A program made the position numbers and the translations under genes. Positions 22,240 to 34,059 of a stretch of 64,000 nucleotides of DNA are shown piece by piece. The notes beneath the pieces were generated by a model, which was not told the DNA's origin, did not search any database, and saw only the letters and a list, made by a program, of their open reading frames with translations. The stretch is from assembly GCA_009809945.1 (NCBI GenBank), contig WTPW01002569.1, positions 1-64,000 on the forward strand, given 5' to 3'. Within the stretch, counting starts at the first letter, position 1, and each line of letters opens with the position of its first letter. This DNA comes from Gigaspora margarita (lineage: Eukaryota > Glomeromycota > Glomeromycetes > Diversisporales > Gigasporaceae).

Positions 22240-24220
22240 TTTATCTAGATTTAGATTTTTTTATTGCTTTATTTTTTTTGTTTTTGTTTCTTTTTTAACA
22301 TTATATTTTTTTTAGTCATTATTTTGAATCTTCATTGGAGTTGTTGCTAGAGTCATTATTGTATTCATTACTAATGTTTTTATTGGTACTATTATTGGTG
22401 CTATTATTGAAGCAGTAGTTGAAACCTTGTGAAGTTATGCTTAGATTATTAGATTTCTTATTATTTTGGTGATTCGGCAGTTTTTTCATTTTCTTATGCC
22501 AAGTTTTTTGCCATTTCTGTAGGTTCTTTATAGATTTTTCGTCAGTTTTTGGTAGGTTTATTGTTATTTTTCAGTGTGTTTTTCAAGTAAATTTATCATT
22601 TTTCAATAGGCTTGTTCTCATTTTTCTGTAGGTTCTTTTAGTAAGTTTATCATTCACAGACAAGTGTTTTTTGGTGGGTTTATCTGTAAATTTTACAATA
22701 AGTTTCCATTAAGTTTTACTAGTAAATTTATAGGTTTTTATTGGATTTTCAGTAAATTCATTATTTTTTAATAGTTTTTTTGGCAAGTTCACAGAACCAT
22801 AAGTTTTTATTGAGTTTTTTCATAGATTTTTTATTATTTTTTTTGGGTTCATCAGTAAATTTGGCACTTTTTAGTAGTTTTTTTAATAAGTTTGTCAGTT
22901 TCGGTATTGGTTCATCATTTATTGGAAGTTATTATTATTTTTTTGTTGAATTTCTAGTAAGCTTTTGACAAGTTTTTCTAGTAAATTCATCATTTTTTGG
23001 TGGGTTCATCCAGTAGGTTCTTTGTGACTTTTTCTGGTAAATTCATAGTTTTTTAGTAATTTTTTCATGGATCCTTTATAGTTTTTCAATAGTATTTTTT
23101 TTAAATAAAAATGTTAATAGCTAATTCTAATTTTTTTTTAATCTTTCAAGAATTCTTCATGGTTTTTTAGTAGTTTTTCAAGGATTCTTTATTATTTTTT
23201 ATGGATTTTCCAAGAATTCTTTATCATTTTTCAATAGATTCTTTATGGTTTTTTAGTGGTTTTTCTGCAAATTCTTTGTGGTTTTCAAAAGTTCTTTTAT
23301 GGATTTTTTGTAGTTTTTCAGTAGTTTTTACAGATTCTTTGTGGTTTTGCAATAGTTCTTCCAAGAATTCTTCATAGTTTTTTGGTAGTTCTTCCAAGAA
23401 TTCTTTGTAGTTTTTAGTATTTTTTTGAATAAAGATGAATATTAATAGCTAATTCTAATTTTTTAATTTTTTTAAGCATATACTATGGTTTTTTGATGGT
23501 TTTTTCAAGGATTTTTGGTAGTTTTTAGTAAGTTTTCAAGGATTCTTTATTGTTTTTTGGTAGTTTCTTTGTAGTTTTCAGTGGTTTTTTCACAGATTTT
23601 TCATAGTTTTTTAGTAAAAATTTTTTGTGGTTTTTAGGTGGTATTTTTTTGAATAAAGTTATCAATAGCTAATTCTAATTTTTTTAATTCTTTCAAGAAT
23701 TCTTCATAGTTTTTTTGTAGTTTTTTCAAGAATTCTTCATTGTTTTTTTGTGGGCTTCTAAAAATTCTTTGTTATTTTTTAATAGTTTTTTTATTCAAAG
23801 TTTTTTTTTATGTTGTAAAATTTTTTTGGTTTTACAAAGTTTTTTTTACTTTTTTTTGTATATGAAGTTATTCTCTTTTCTTTTTTTCAAATAATAAAAA
23901 ATAGATAGCTTTGGTTATACAACAATTTTGTAAATTTATTTTGTTTTGTTAAGTTTTTTTTTACTTTTTTTTGTTACATGAAGTTTTATTTTCTTTTTTT
24001 TCTTTTTTTTATAAAATAAAAATATATAGATTTGGTTACACAACAATTTTGTAAATTTTTTTACTTATTTTTTTGTTATATGAAGTTTTTTTTAAATAAT
24101 AAAAAATGGGTAGATTAGGTTATACAACATATTGTAAATTTTTTTTCGTTTGCTAAGTTTTTTTTGTATTTTTTTTAGTTATGTAAAGTTTTTTTTTAGA
24201 AAATAACTAATTTTATCACA
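22240..24220. repeat. 2-kb T-rich degenerate repeat block
   Basis: Almost 2 kb of T-rich DNA built from drifting short phrases such as TTTTTAGTAGTTTTTCAAGG, AGTTCTTCCAAGAATTCTTT and TAGCTAATTCTAATTTTTTT, the last recurring at about 23115, 23440 and 23660. The spacing suggests a higher-order repeat of 220-330 bp made of ~25-bp subunits. Frames read as Phe/Ser/Leu-rich low complexity. It lies inside the old gypsy element. Confidence 0.6.
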
Positions 24221-24810
24221 GGTGGTTATCATCTATAATCTATATAAATAAATAAAAATAAACAATTTTTATTAAATGAAAGTTAATGTTTTTTATATTA
24301 GGGTAAGAGTAAAGGTTAGAGGTTAGAATAGTGCTTTATATATAGAAATTTAGCAAGAGATATTTTTTTGTATAAAAAAAGTAGTTTAATAGGCAAATTT
24401 TTAGGTTAGAAGCAATTTTAGCAATTTGTTAAAAAATTCTTTGTTTTTATTACACAAAAATTGATTTACATATTACACTAATTCTAAATTTTAATTGGCA
24501 AATTGACAACAAGTAATAATTACCTGTAGTATAAATTAGAAATATTCTTTTTTTTAATATAAAACTTAATAAAAAAATGTTTTTTAATAAAAAAAAGTCA
24601 ACCTGATCCAATTTGCAAAGAGCAAATCAGTGGTTATGTAAAAATTTTAACCAATCAAAAAATGGTATAACATATTGTAAGTATGACAAATTTATATTCC
24701 CTGTTATATATATATAAATATTATATATTATATATATTATATTATATATAGGACCTAATAATTGTTCTACCCCTCACTCTCTAAAAAATTAGCTAATAAA
24801 TGGTACTCCC
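24221..24810. other. Non-coding stretch
   Basis: AT-rich DNA including a TATATATA run at 24705-24750. No supportable feature. Confidence 0.45.
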
Positions 24811-25106
24811 CTAAAAAACAATGAATAATGTCCTTTATAAGAATATCAGAAAGAATGTTGCTATCTGTCTTGATAATTTAATTATTTACTCAAAGATATA
24901 CTAAGTCTATATACTTAGCCTTGATAATGTTCTTACCAAAATTACTATAGCTGGGTTAAAATTAATCTTTGAGAAGTGTGAATTATTCTGGAATAGTGTC
25001 ATCTTTCTCAGACTCATAGTGAGAAAAGAAGAAATTAGACCAGATAAAGAATAAGTCTCTAAATTAAAAAATTTATCTACACCTACTAACCTATAGCAGC
25101 TATGGG

Positions 25107-25386
25107 CAGTGTTGTCACAGGACAGCTTTGGACAATGATCTGGACAATTTTGGACAATTTTGGACAATTAAATAAAGTAAAATTACTTAAAATTTTATTA
25201 TAATAACTTATTTTAATTTTAACTAGAATGTGTTTAGTACCTAAAAAATTATATAGTTATATATTTTTTAGATAGATTTATTAATTATTAAAGCCTGGAC
25301 AAGCTTTGGACAATCTTGGACATTTGGACAATTTTGGACTTGGACAAGCCAAAAAAGGCTGTGGACAGCCAAAACATACAACACTG
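25107..25386. mobile_element. hAT MITE of CAGTGTTGTCAC family, copy 1 (280 bp)
   Basis: Ends CAGTGTTGT and ACAACACTG with a perfect 8-bp duplication GCTATGGG (25099-25106 and 25387-25394) define a hAT MITE inserted in the RT end of the old gypsy element. The interior repeats TTTGGACAATTTTGGACAAT. A second copy of exactly the same length is at 36024-36303 in the younger gypsy element. Confidence 0.92.
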
Positions 25387-25394
25387 GCTATGGG

Positions 25395-26006
25395 TAGAGA
25401 TAGGTAAAATGGTATTTTTCTACACCATGCATGTGCATGGTATGCTATATGCATACATATTATATGCATTATAGCTAATTCTGGTCAGAAGTCTGCAGAC
25501 TAGTCTGAGTCTTAATATTTTATACATATTTTTTTGATGCTGAACAAGTTTACTTAGTGCAAGAAGTAAGAATTAATTAGTAAAAATTTGTGAATTATAA
25601 GATTTTATAGAATTTTATTAATAAAATTTTACAAAATCTTATTATTCACAAATTTTTACTAATTAATTCTTACTTATTGCACTAAGTAAACTTGATCAGC
25701 ACAAACAAATACAAACAAACATATTCAGATTCAGTTAGTCTGCAGACTTAAGTTTGAGTCTGGTCTAAAGTTTGAAATTAATAAATTTTAGAATCTGAGT
25801 TTGGTCTGATTCCAGATCAGACTCAGATTAGACCAGACCTAAACTGGATCTAGAAGCACTAGTTACACCAAGATAATTATTTTGGTAACTAAATTATAAA
25901 GTTATTTATTATCAAATATTTTTTTTGTATGGGCATATTAGTATTAAATTGTTTAGACCATGCGCATGCATACATGCATGCATCATGTACATGGTGCCCA
26001 TTTCTA
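25395..26006. mobile_element. hAT element of TAGARATRGG family, 612 bp, same target
   Basis: Starts TAGAGATAGG at 25395 and ends CCCATTTCTA at 26006. It is flanked by GCTATGGG at 25387-25394 and 26007-26014, so it shares its left duplication with the right duplication of the preceding hAT MITE. Near the ends are ATGCATGTGCATGG-like palindromes. The centre (25538-25701) is an 80-bp-arm hairpin with TGAACAAGTTTACTTAGTGC in one arm. The 1.4-kb element at 37307-38747 has the same ends and is a relative. Confidence 0.9.
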
Positions 26007-26315
26007 GCTATGGGCTTTTATTAGGCTGGTTTTATATTATTATCTGTTTATTCAAAATTTTGCTATTATAGCAAAACTTCTATATAAACTATTAGACAAA
26101 GGTGTAAAATATGAGTGGGCACAGGCAAGAAAAAGCATTCCAAGATCTTAAAACCCACCTAATAACTGCTTGAATCTTACAGTACCCAGATCTTAACAAA
26201 AGCTTCTATTTACATACTAATGCATCTAGTGTAGGTCTTGGTGCTGTACTAGTACATATGCTAGCAAAAACATACCTAATAGCTACAGAACTAGAATGCT
26301 ACATTATAGTTGGAC

Positions 26316-26629
26316 TAGTGTATAAAATCTAATCCCAAAAGTATGTGAATCTTGTGCACATTGTACACAATTTATGCAAACAAATTTAAAAATTTGTGCA
26401 CTATATAACTTTGCTATATTAAATTTATATAAAGAAATTTAAATATATATACAATAAATTATGTGCACAGTGTGCTCTATGTACACAGCTTCTATATTTT
26501 ACTAATAATTATAGTGCACTATTTAGCCCCAAAACATGTGAATTACTGCACATTCCCAGCTAAAAATATGTGAAACCTTTTAAAAACATGTGCACATGAG
26601 CACATTGTGCATATAGATTTTATACACTG
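26316..26629. mobile_element. hAT-like MITE with AGTGTATAAAATCT ends, 314 bp
   Basis: TAGTGTATAAAATCT at the left and AGATTTTATACACTG at the right are inverted repeats; flanks AGTTGGAC and GTTTGGAC match at six of eight positions, an eroded 8-bp target. It splits the RNase H part of the old gypsy element. The interior is rich in TGTGCACATTGTGCA motifs, also found in the hAT-like MITE at 59239-59400. Confidence 0.75.
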
Positions 26630-27348
26630 GTTTGGACTATGAACTATTTTTACTAAAATCTGGCTACAAACTATTTATTATAGTAACTGACTACTTAGGC
26701 TTAAAGTAGTTACAATGCTCTGCACTAAACAGGTAAAGAGCAAGATAAATCCTATATATACAACCTTACAACTTTGTTATACTCTGTAGAGCAGATCAAA
26801 TCCTGAATAGTAAAAGCGTTTCTACAAAAAGAAATAAAGTAAAAGGTAGAAATTATTACCAAAAAGCAGCAGATATAGAGAATGCTATAAAAAAAATCTT
26901 GAGAAAGAAGTAGAAGTTTTTTAGAACTATTATACAAAAATATTCCTACAAGAACATTCACAAAAAAATATAACTAACAAGTTGAGACAATGACTCTGAA
27001 ATAATCAGTTGGAGAGAAAAAAAGGATATAATCAATACTGAAAAGACTATAAACCAAAAAAAAATTGAGATGAAGTACTTACTACTAGTAATATAGAATG
27101 TAAAATATACTACTAGGCTCTATTAACTGAATTAGTCTATAAAACTAGAAGGGTAATAACATGGACAATATTATATGGATATCAATATAAACCCTCTAGT
27201 AACACATGCTATAATTAATATCTAACTGATGAATATTAGATAATATCTACCTCATAGACATACTAAGTATAGAGAATTAGTCATAAAGCTAGAATTCAAA
27301 AAAAGTGGTCCTGTGAACAAGATGTTCAGAATCAAGTATTGTCTGTAC

Positions 27349-28007
27349 TAGGGGTCTTAGCTTGGTCAGGTCTGACCCAACCCAGGCGGGTTAGGTCAGA
27401 TAAAATGTGGGTCGAGTCAGACCCAGGTTAGAGAAAACCTGAGTTGGGTCAGATCCAGATCAGATTATATTCAATGATCGCAAGTAGTCGCTACATAGTA
27501 AAGTCAAAATTTTACTATATAAATCGATAAAATCTGCTTAAGTAAACTTGTTCAGAAGCCAAAATGCATATATTCTAAAATTTTTATCCAAATTGGAGAA
27601 GTTTTTATTATTTGACTTTTAATTTTTATGTTCATCAAACATATTTTTAAAAAGATTTTAATTTTTTCATTGAATGTAAAATTAAAAGTCAAATAATAAA
27701 ATTTTCTCTGATTTGGATGAAAATTTCAGTATATATGTATTTTAATCTTCCAAACAAGTTTACTTAAGCAAGCATTATCAATTTATATAGCAAGATTTAG
27801 GCTTTACTATGTAGCAACTATTATTGACCCAGGTTCAACCCGGGTTGGGTTGGGTTAGGTCAAACCTGGGTCAGGTTTAATATAAGGCAGGTCAGACCCA
27901 GGTCAGATTTGACATAAGGTGGGTCAGACCTGGGTCAGGTTTTGACCCAAGTGGGTCTGACCTGGGTCAGGCTCAAACCTAACCCAACCTGACCCACTAA
28001 GCCCTTA
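27349..28007. mobile_element. hAT element, TAGGGGTCTTAG ends, 659 bp
   Basis: TAGGGGTCTTAG (27349) and TAAGCCCTTA (to 28007) are flanked by a perfect 8-bp duplication GTCTGTAC (27341-27348 and 28008-28015). Both sub-terminal regions are packed with GGGTCAGGTCTGACCC-type repeats in both orientations, which can form long hairpins. A second MITE (27484-27822) sits inside. No transposase. Confidence 0.9.
27484..27822. mobile_element. MITE of AGTTGCTACATAGTAAAGCC family, copy 2, nested
   Basis: GTAGTCGCTACATAGTAAAG at the left and CTTTACTATGTAGCAACTA at the right are inverted. The body resembles 20313-20682, with AAACTTGTTCAGAAGCC and its inverse AAACAAGTTTACTTAAGC. It is nested in the 659-bp hAT element. 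Confidence 0.7.
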
Positions 28008-28015
28008 GTCTGTAC

Positions 28016-29286
28016 TATACTAATCCAAGTTGGAATATTGATACCACCAAAGTTCTAGTAGCAAATATAGAAATCAATCTCAAAAAATGAGCACAACCCT
28101 TTAATAGATATAGTGATTAGGAGCCTACAATAGTATATAAAAAAAGAAATTAATTATTGGAACCCAATATCAAGAAAACAAATTATATATATACCAGAAT
28201 CTATTTATATTTATCTGATTTTGGTCATAGAATAGAAGTGCCTGTAAAACCACCTGACCAAGATTAAAAAAATAATGTACTTTACAGAATTATGAATGAT
28301 ATTATTATGATATAGTGGTAATATAATCATATATATGCATAATTTAGAAATTTTTTTTTGTAGTGATTTATAAAGCCATATTATTTTTATTTTATAGCTG
28401 CTATATTATAACTATAAAATAAAAATTCAAGTAACAATTTTGTTAAAATTTCAAAAAAAATTATATATATATATTTTTTGGATATATTTACAGACCTGAC
28501 AATATAAATAGATTGGTCAAAACAAAGTAGTATGAGTTGAGGAGCACTATTTAATCAATCACTAACAATAAAGGCTATTAATATCAGAATCAAAACTTGT
28601 TAACAAATATATTAATAAGAGCAAAAAAAGTAAAAAAGTTATATAGACAACTGAAATTAGACCTTGTCCACATGGTGAAGAAAGGCAACCTATGTACAGT
28701 TCCTCTGGAACTACTAATATATCTTCCAGGATTGCTCCAAAATTTCTCTAAAATTGGCTCAAATTTTAATTAAGTGTACCCATATATGTTGCAGGTTTAC
28801 AAGAGAGCCAGAAAGAGTATTTAAGAAGATATCTATAAGAGTGGATATTGCTATCAAAATAAAATTGGTGTTGAAAAGATGAACAAGAAAAAACTTAAGA
28901 AATGTACTCAAATTCTAAAATTTGACAGAAAATCAAATCTAGTTCAGGTATTGGTATCCTAGTTCAAGTTGTGACAAATTCTGATAAATTAACAGAAAAA
29001 AGCAAAAGTAAAAGAAAAAAAGGTATTTATGACTTATCTTCTACTGGAACAAGCATGGAAGAAAAATTATTGTTGTCATTTTGATTCCTTTAAAGCAACC
29101 AGAACTATTAGATTACTTTCCTTTTGCTACTTATTTTACCTATAAGCAGAAGGGCTTAGTAATTGAAGAAATTGTATAGAAAAACCTTGATATCAACTCA
29201 ATCAATTACTTTATTTAGTAAACAATTAGGGTGTGCCATTTATCATGTAATTTTTACTATAGATACATTGGTCAGAGTAGTGATCA
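28016..29286. other. No gene recognised
   Basis: The first ~90 bases continue the old gypsy element. Beyond that the sequence has some less AT-rich patches (28650-28750, 29020-29110) that look like decayed coding sequence, but I could not assign a family. Confidence 0.35.
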
Positions 29287-29288
29287 TA

Positions 29289-29661
29289 CAGTTGAACCTC
29301 CCAAAACCGATCCTGTCAAAACCGATAACTTGTCAAAACCGATAAAAAATTAATCCACCAAGTCCGTTTCTGTTATATGAATTTAATAGTTATAATGATT
29401 TCAAATCAGATAACCTCTCAATACTGATACAGTTGAACCTCCCAAAACTGATCCCGTCAAAACTGATAACTTGTCAAAACCGATAAAAAATTAATCCACC
29501 AAGTCCGTTTCTGTTATATGAATTTAATAGTTTATAATGATTTCAAATCCGATAACCTCTCAATACTGATACAAAACTTGTCCACCATGCATACCGGTTT
29601 GGGGAGGTTCAACTGTACAAAACTTGTCCACCATGCATACCGGTTTGGTGAGGTTCAACTG
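29289..29661. mobile_element. Pogo/mariner-like MITE, host copy of a self-insertion
   Basis: Starts CAGTTGAACCTCCC at 29289 and ends GAGGTTCAACTG at 29661, with TA on both sides (29287-29288 and 29662-29663). CAGTTGAACCTC ends and a TA target fit the pogo/Tc1-mariner group. The inverted repeats extend into CCAAAACCGAT / ACCGGTTTGG. The copy is cut at 29429/29616 by a second copy of itself; without that the length is about 185 bp. Confidence 0.92.
29430..29615. mobile_element. Second copy of the same MITE, inserted in the first (186 bp)
   Basis: CAGTTGAACCTCCC...GAGGTTCAACTG flanked by TA on both sides (29428-29429 and 29616-29617). The two copies are nearly identical, with about five differences seen by eye, so both are young relative to the surrounding relics. 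Confidence 0.92.
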
Positions 29662-29663
29662 TA

Positions 29664-31357
29664 TCTATATATAATATATACTAGTAATAGTTGACAAACT
29701 GCTTTAAAGGTTCAAATCCTTCGCAATATACACAGGGGCTTGCAATTTTCTTTCAATGCTTTTTTTCAATGTGATGGTCTTTTCTTGCTTCTTTAAAGAA
29801 AAAGATGTTTGGACAAAAGTAAATCTTTAGTTTTTTTGATCCTTCCATACTTCCTTAAAAACTTCTAACAGTTGTGGGACAGCTAATTTTATGGGCAACC
29901 TATTATAGTGCTCAACATATTGATAAGAACAAGGAAAATTTCTTTCTCTTTTTCAATCATTTGGATTCATAGCATTTTGTATAAAAAAATTTTTTTTATT
30001 AAGCTTGGCGTTCGATGTCAAAGAAATAAAATAAAAAATACCCCAAAATACTTAGGTATGGGTCTTTTATTTGCTCATGTGTCAATCAGGCGTTACTTTT
30101 GACAGCTATTGTACGTACGTACATAAGTATAATTCAAGATTCGTGCGAAAGTACAATACGACATACTATATGACACAGAATTATTCATAATTATCATGCC
30201 TGAAATTACAACTTCAACTGCTTGGAATTGCATGGACTGAGATTAGCACTTTAAATTGGATCTTCTTCTTAGGCAGATGCAACTCCAAACATATAAAGTG
30301 CAACTTCAAACGGATGTTAACTTCAGGCATGACATAATCACACATTAATTCAACACAAATAAGGAACCAAATGTGTAGCAGCTCGCCTCAAAATACTTCG
30401 AACGATAAATAACTGTTGTACTAAAAAACAAAATCAATTAAGATAATGAATTCAAATCAAGGGCTCTCAACATCAATTGGATACGATTGGAACAGTGTAC
30501 ATAGAAGTCACCGCATTGTCATATTCTACGTAGTTATATAAATAAAAGCCATATAATATAATTTATTAACTCCCTTGGTACAGTATATATGAGCTATCAA
30601 CAATTGAAATCAGGCGATTGGCATTTTAAAATTAATAACTTACTTTTTACAGCTCAAATATTGATAAAAATTGAAGCCATCTAGATGATTTAATAATAAA
30701 GAAGTTTTGTTTTTTGGCTATTAAATCCTCAAGGTGGCTTCAAATTTATCGAGATATAAAAAGAATTCATTTTTTTTTTATAATGCTAATCTACATGATT
30801 TCTATTGACGACAGCCCATATATCTTCAATCCTTGTTAAAATAAAAAACTTTCATTTTTTCTTAAGTAAGCTGTACACTTCACTTCGTTCGTTGTATGTC
30901 AATTTCGAATTGTAAATTGGTGCAGAAAATGCGCACATAACACAAGACATTTAATGAATTATCACTCTATTAGGCAAATCTTCCTTATTTTTAAATAACC
31001 GCCTTTCAAATACAATTTATTGATTTAATAGATGAATAGTTTTAATGATCTATATCTTTAAATTCTTTAAAACCAAGCAAATTGACAAATAATGTGAAAC
31101 TCTTCAAATTGTTGCTAATGACTTGTTTGGTTTTTCTTTTTCGGATTAAATCAGATTGCTATAGTTAACCAAAGACTTTCTGATATACCAAAAAAACTAA
31201 TTAGGATCAGCATTTATATTCTTGACTTTACTACGACGCCGCGCAGCCACCTTAAATTTATGCGTTGATCACACTATGGCTTTAAACATATTAAGTTAAA
31301 TTTTTGCTAGAAAATACTTTATCCTTAGCAACAAATCATGCTCAAAAGTAAATTACC
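29664..31357. other. Non-coding; small inverted repeats
   Basis: No gene seen. At 30196-30335 ATCATGCCTGAAATTACAAC and its inverted partner GTTAACTTCAGGCATGA form the ends of a 140-bp hairpin. At 30668-30750 AATTGAAGCCATCT pairs with AGGTGGCTTCAAATT. A TACG microsatellite lies at 30111-30122. Confidence 0.45.
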
Positions 31358-31765
31358 AACGAAAAAAAGAAAGATTGGATATCAAAAAGGATTGCACCAT
31401 TCGATAGAATACTACAAGAAACGAAAAAAATTAATAATGAACTCCTGAGTCTTTTTATTAGTAAGGATCTTGTAAATATTGAAGAAGGATTTATCGTCAA
31501 GCAACCAAAACTGGAGTCAATTAATTTACCAGTGTTGAGTGCAAATAAAATTCAGGAACGGTTTAAAATTAGTGAAGACGGAAAAATTTCGTTTATATGC
31601 CGAGAAAATTGCATCAGAATCTATGAAGCAGTTATTAGCTCAAACTCAGTAAAAAACCAATCTAGAGGCCTATATATACATGGATCTTCCGGTTTGGGAA
31701 AGTCTTATAGCATTTATTATCTTGCCTCATTGCTTCGAATAGATGATAAAAGCAGAGTAACATAT

Positions 31766-32429
31766 GGGGTGTTCTAAGTTAAAAGGGCCCATTTTTACAA
31801 TTTTTTGAAAAATGAGTTTTCGTTAGATTCACATAAATTTTGATATGATTGACTTTTTTTTAATTATAAATGAAAGTCGATTTGCATAATAAAAAATCAA
31901 GATAATGTAAAAAGAAAAATTACATAAGGTTGCGTAGAGCATCTTCCCACCAAAATTTTCTCGATCACGTGATAACAACAAAATTTTTTTATTAGGTTAG
32001 GGTTAGGGTGAGTGCTTAGTTAGGTTTTGGGTTTAGGTTGTTATATAGTAAAATCGCTCAAGGAAAACTTTTTTTAGTTAAAAAAAGTGGTTTCTTATGC
32101 AAAAATTTTTGAGAAATAAGCTTTTTTTGACAAAAGAGACGTTTTGAGATGTTTGTTTTGAATTTCCTGATCGTGTAACGTTACACCAAATTATGATCTT
32201 TTATTGGCCAATAATCACGTGATCGAGAAATTTTGTTGGCGATACTGGGGTAGTTGCGTAGAGCCAACACGTCACGAGATTATCCGATAGTCACCTGCCG
32301 TCTCTAGCCAATCAAAATATGAAATTTGATTAATCCCGGATCAGTCCGAAAATCAAAACAAATATTTTAACTCAAATATCTCAAAATAAAATATATGTAA
32401 ATATGGGCCCTTTTAACTTGGAGCACCCC
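31766..32429. mobile_element. MITE with GGGGTGTTCTAAGTTAAAAG ends, in the CR gene
   Basis: Left end GGGGTGTTCTAAGTTAAAAG, right end CTTTTAACTTGGAGCACCCC; the inverted arms continue through GGGCCCAT. ATAT flanks both ends (31762-31765 and 32430-32433), a likely 4-bp or shorter duplication. It contains a second, smaller MITE (31940-32242), without which it is about 350 bp. Superfamily not assigned. It lies within the exon that encodes the P-loop region. Confidence 0.88.
31940..32242. mobile_element. Mutator-like MITE nested in the MITE, 303 bp
   Basis: CATCTTCCCACCAAAATTTT...and ATTTTGTTGGCGATACTGGG are imperfect inverted ends that share TCTCGATCACGTGAT. The flanks carry a perfect 11-bp duplication GTTGCGTAGAG (31929-31939 and 32243-32253). 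Duplications of 9-11 bp are characteristic of Mutator-like elements. The centre holds TTAGGTTAGGGTTAGGG near 31992. Confidence 0.88.
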
Positions 32430-34059
32430 ATATATCAACAGTTGTAAAGATTGGCGTGATAGTCATATGAACTGCGAATATCTCTATCTGCTTAAAGAGC
32501 TAATGTGCACATTCAGTAATGATGTGTTGTCCCCACTTACATTGGCTGATTGGGCTATATTTGTGATGGAGGGTCTTCCGGGTGACTTAGACGAAAAACT
32601 AGACGAATTAACAGGTTACTCTAAATGGATCGAAAAGTTCAGATTAAACAATAAAGATAAAAATATGTATGTAATTTACATCGGATACCCTTTTTTTTTA
32701 AATGCTTCAAATATTTTAATGCATTAAAATTAAATTTAGTGAAGGACGCTTTAAGGTGTTTATTAATGAGTTGCTGGCATTTATTGACGGAACACCTTAT
32801 TACTGGATTTGGCCTTGAGTCAATGTAAGGCCCTTGAGGCATACCCTTTTAATTTAGGGACAACTCTCCCAGCCTCCTTATTGTCAAATGGCCTCGTAAT
32901 TGTTTCCGCGTCTGCGAATGACTAGGCATTTCCGTTGAAATTTAAGGAATGGAATCATTTGGAACTTAGTGGTGGCTATAGTGATGATGAATTTAGGGAA
33001 TGGTGTAAATTACGTAATTACAACATTGACGAGGATCCACAACTTAAGTTACATTTAGACAAAGTAAAGTTTTGGACAGAGTCTTACCCCCTAGAATTAG
33101 ATTTGTGGCATTGGACTGATGAGATTAATTTCGAAAATAAAACATCCAAATATATGAACAAACGTGAAAGTGAAATTGCATTGGCCCATGAAGCTTTTCG
33201 AGATAGGTTGTCAGAAGAAGAAAAGCAAATCTTAACGACTGTGTTCTCACAATGATCCTTGAATCTAATAAATCTAATAATGTGGATTATGGTTTAAACC
33301 GCCAATTCATGCAGAAAGGCGAAAGTTTGTCCTATAATGATATGGGAGAAAAAACATTAAAATCAGTACGTACGTTGCTATACACCCCCTAGCAAGACGT
33401 GCCATAATCAATTATCATAAACAGCTTCCCCTACATGAATTAAAAGATATTGTATCAACTATTTTTCGAAGTTCAAATGGATACTCAAATGATACCAAAG
33501 GAAGACTTGTCGAATTGTATATTATTACACTTTTGGACCTTATGAAAACGATAGAGTTTAAGATCACATAAGTGAGGATCTAATATATTGACAAATTTAT
33601 GAACATATCATCATCTCATATTTTTTTAATTACAGGAAACCTGGGGGAAATTCTCCTGTATATAACAATGTAATGAATATGCATAAAGTTATCAAATTTA
33701 TGGGCAATGGCACACCTGTCGAAAGTTTTGATGTGAATTTACATACTCTCTTTATTCCATTGTCACCTAATTATCCTGGAGTAGATTTTCTGATTTAGGA
33801 TACTACTTGCAAGCTATTATTTGCTTTTCAGGTTACAATTAGCTCACCTACAAGCCATCGAAAAAGCAAAAATAAATTTATGGAAGGAGAAAATTCTTTG
33901 AAAAGTAAATGGGCAACTTTGTGTAGAATAAACAAAGATCATGTCAAATTTGTTTGGCTTGTTCCTGATAGTTTTATTAGCAGTGATAAAAATAATGATT
34001 CTTTACATTTGTCATTTTCAAGTATAAAAAACCAATTTCCAGCATTAGGAGATTTATAA

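Larger units (their letters stand above)
12600..28100 (+). mobile_element. Fossil Ty3/gypsy retroelement, spread over ~15 kb
   Basis: A very old and heavily broken LTR retroelement. Parts recognised in order on the plus strand: gag (about 12640-13330), a CCHC zinc knuckle of nucleocapsid type (YNCGKKGHISRNC, about 13345-13390), protease region (about 13900-14200), start of reverse transcriptase (about 14580-14770), RT centre (about 19735-19920), RT end (about 24810-25106 and 26007-26060) and RNase H (about 26100-26750). The order and strand fit one element split by later insertions. LTRs were not found, so its true ends are unknown. Breaks are very numerous. It looks clearly older than the gypsy element at 35-51 kb. 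Confidence 0.7.
31358..34059 (+). pseudogene. Fossil Crinkler-RHS-type (CR) effector gene
   Basis: A relic of a CR effector, a family of eukaryotic nuclease effectors expanded in oomycetes, chytrids and mycorrhizal fungi. Parts in order: a variable N-terminal region (31358-31670); a P-loop NTPase core with the Walker A motif HGSSGLGKS (about 31680-31706); the remainder of the NTPase region (32435-33255); a linker (33256-33570); and a C-terminal PD-(D/E)xK-like nuclease region with PGVDF and FQVT motifs (33636-34059). Two short GT-AG introns of 64-73 bp are suggested, near 32667-32739 and 33572-33635. A 664-bp MITE interrupts the NTPase part. The gene is broken, with about five further breaks, yet codon structure is still easy to follow, so loss is fairly recent compared with the gypsy relics. 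No family start codon was identified. The family name rests on motif order, not a database hit. Confidence 0.7.

Noticed and set aside
24907-25469. Minus-strand frames with Cys-Pro-rich peptides
   Set aside because: They read through the hAT MITE's TTTGGACAATTTTGGACAAT repeats and the complement of the gypsy RT.
29735-29760. Possible tRNA B box (GGTTCAAATCC)
   Set aside because: The T-arm looks plausible but no matching acceptor stem, anticodon arm or A box is present upstream. The same holds for the GGTTCAAATC phrase near 15030.
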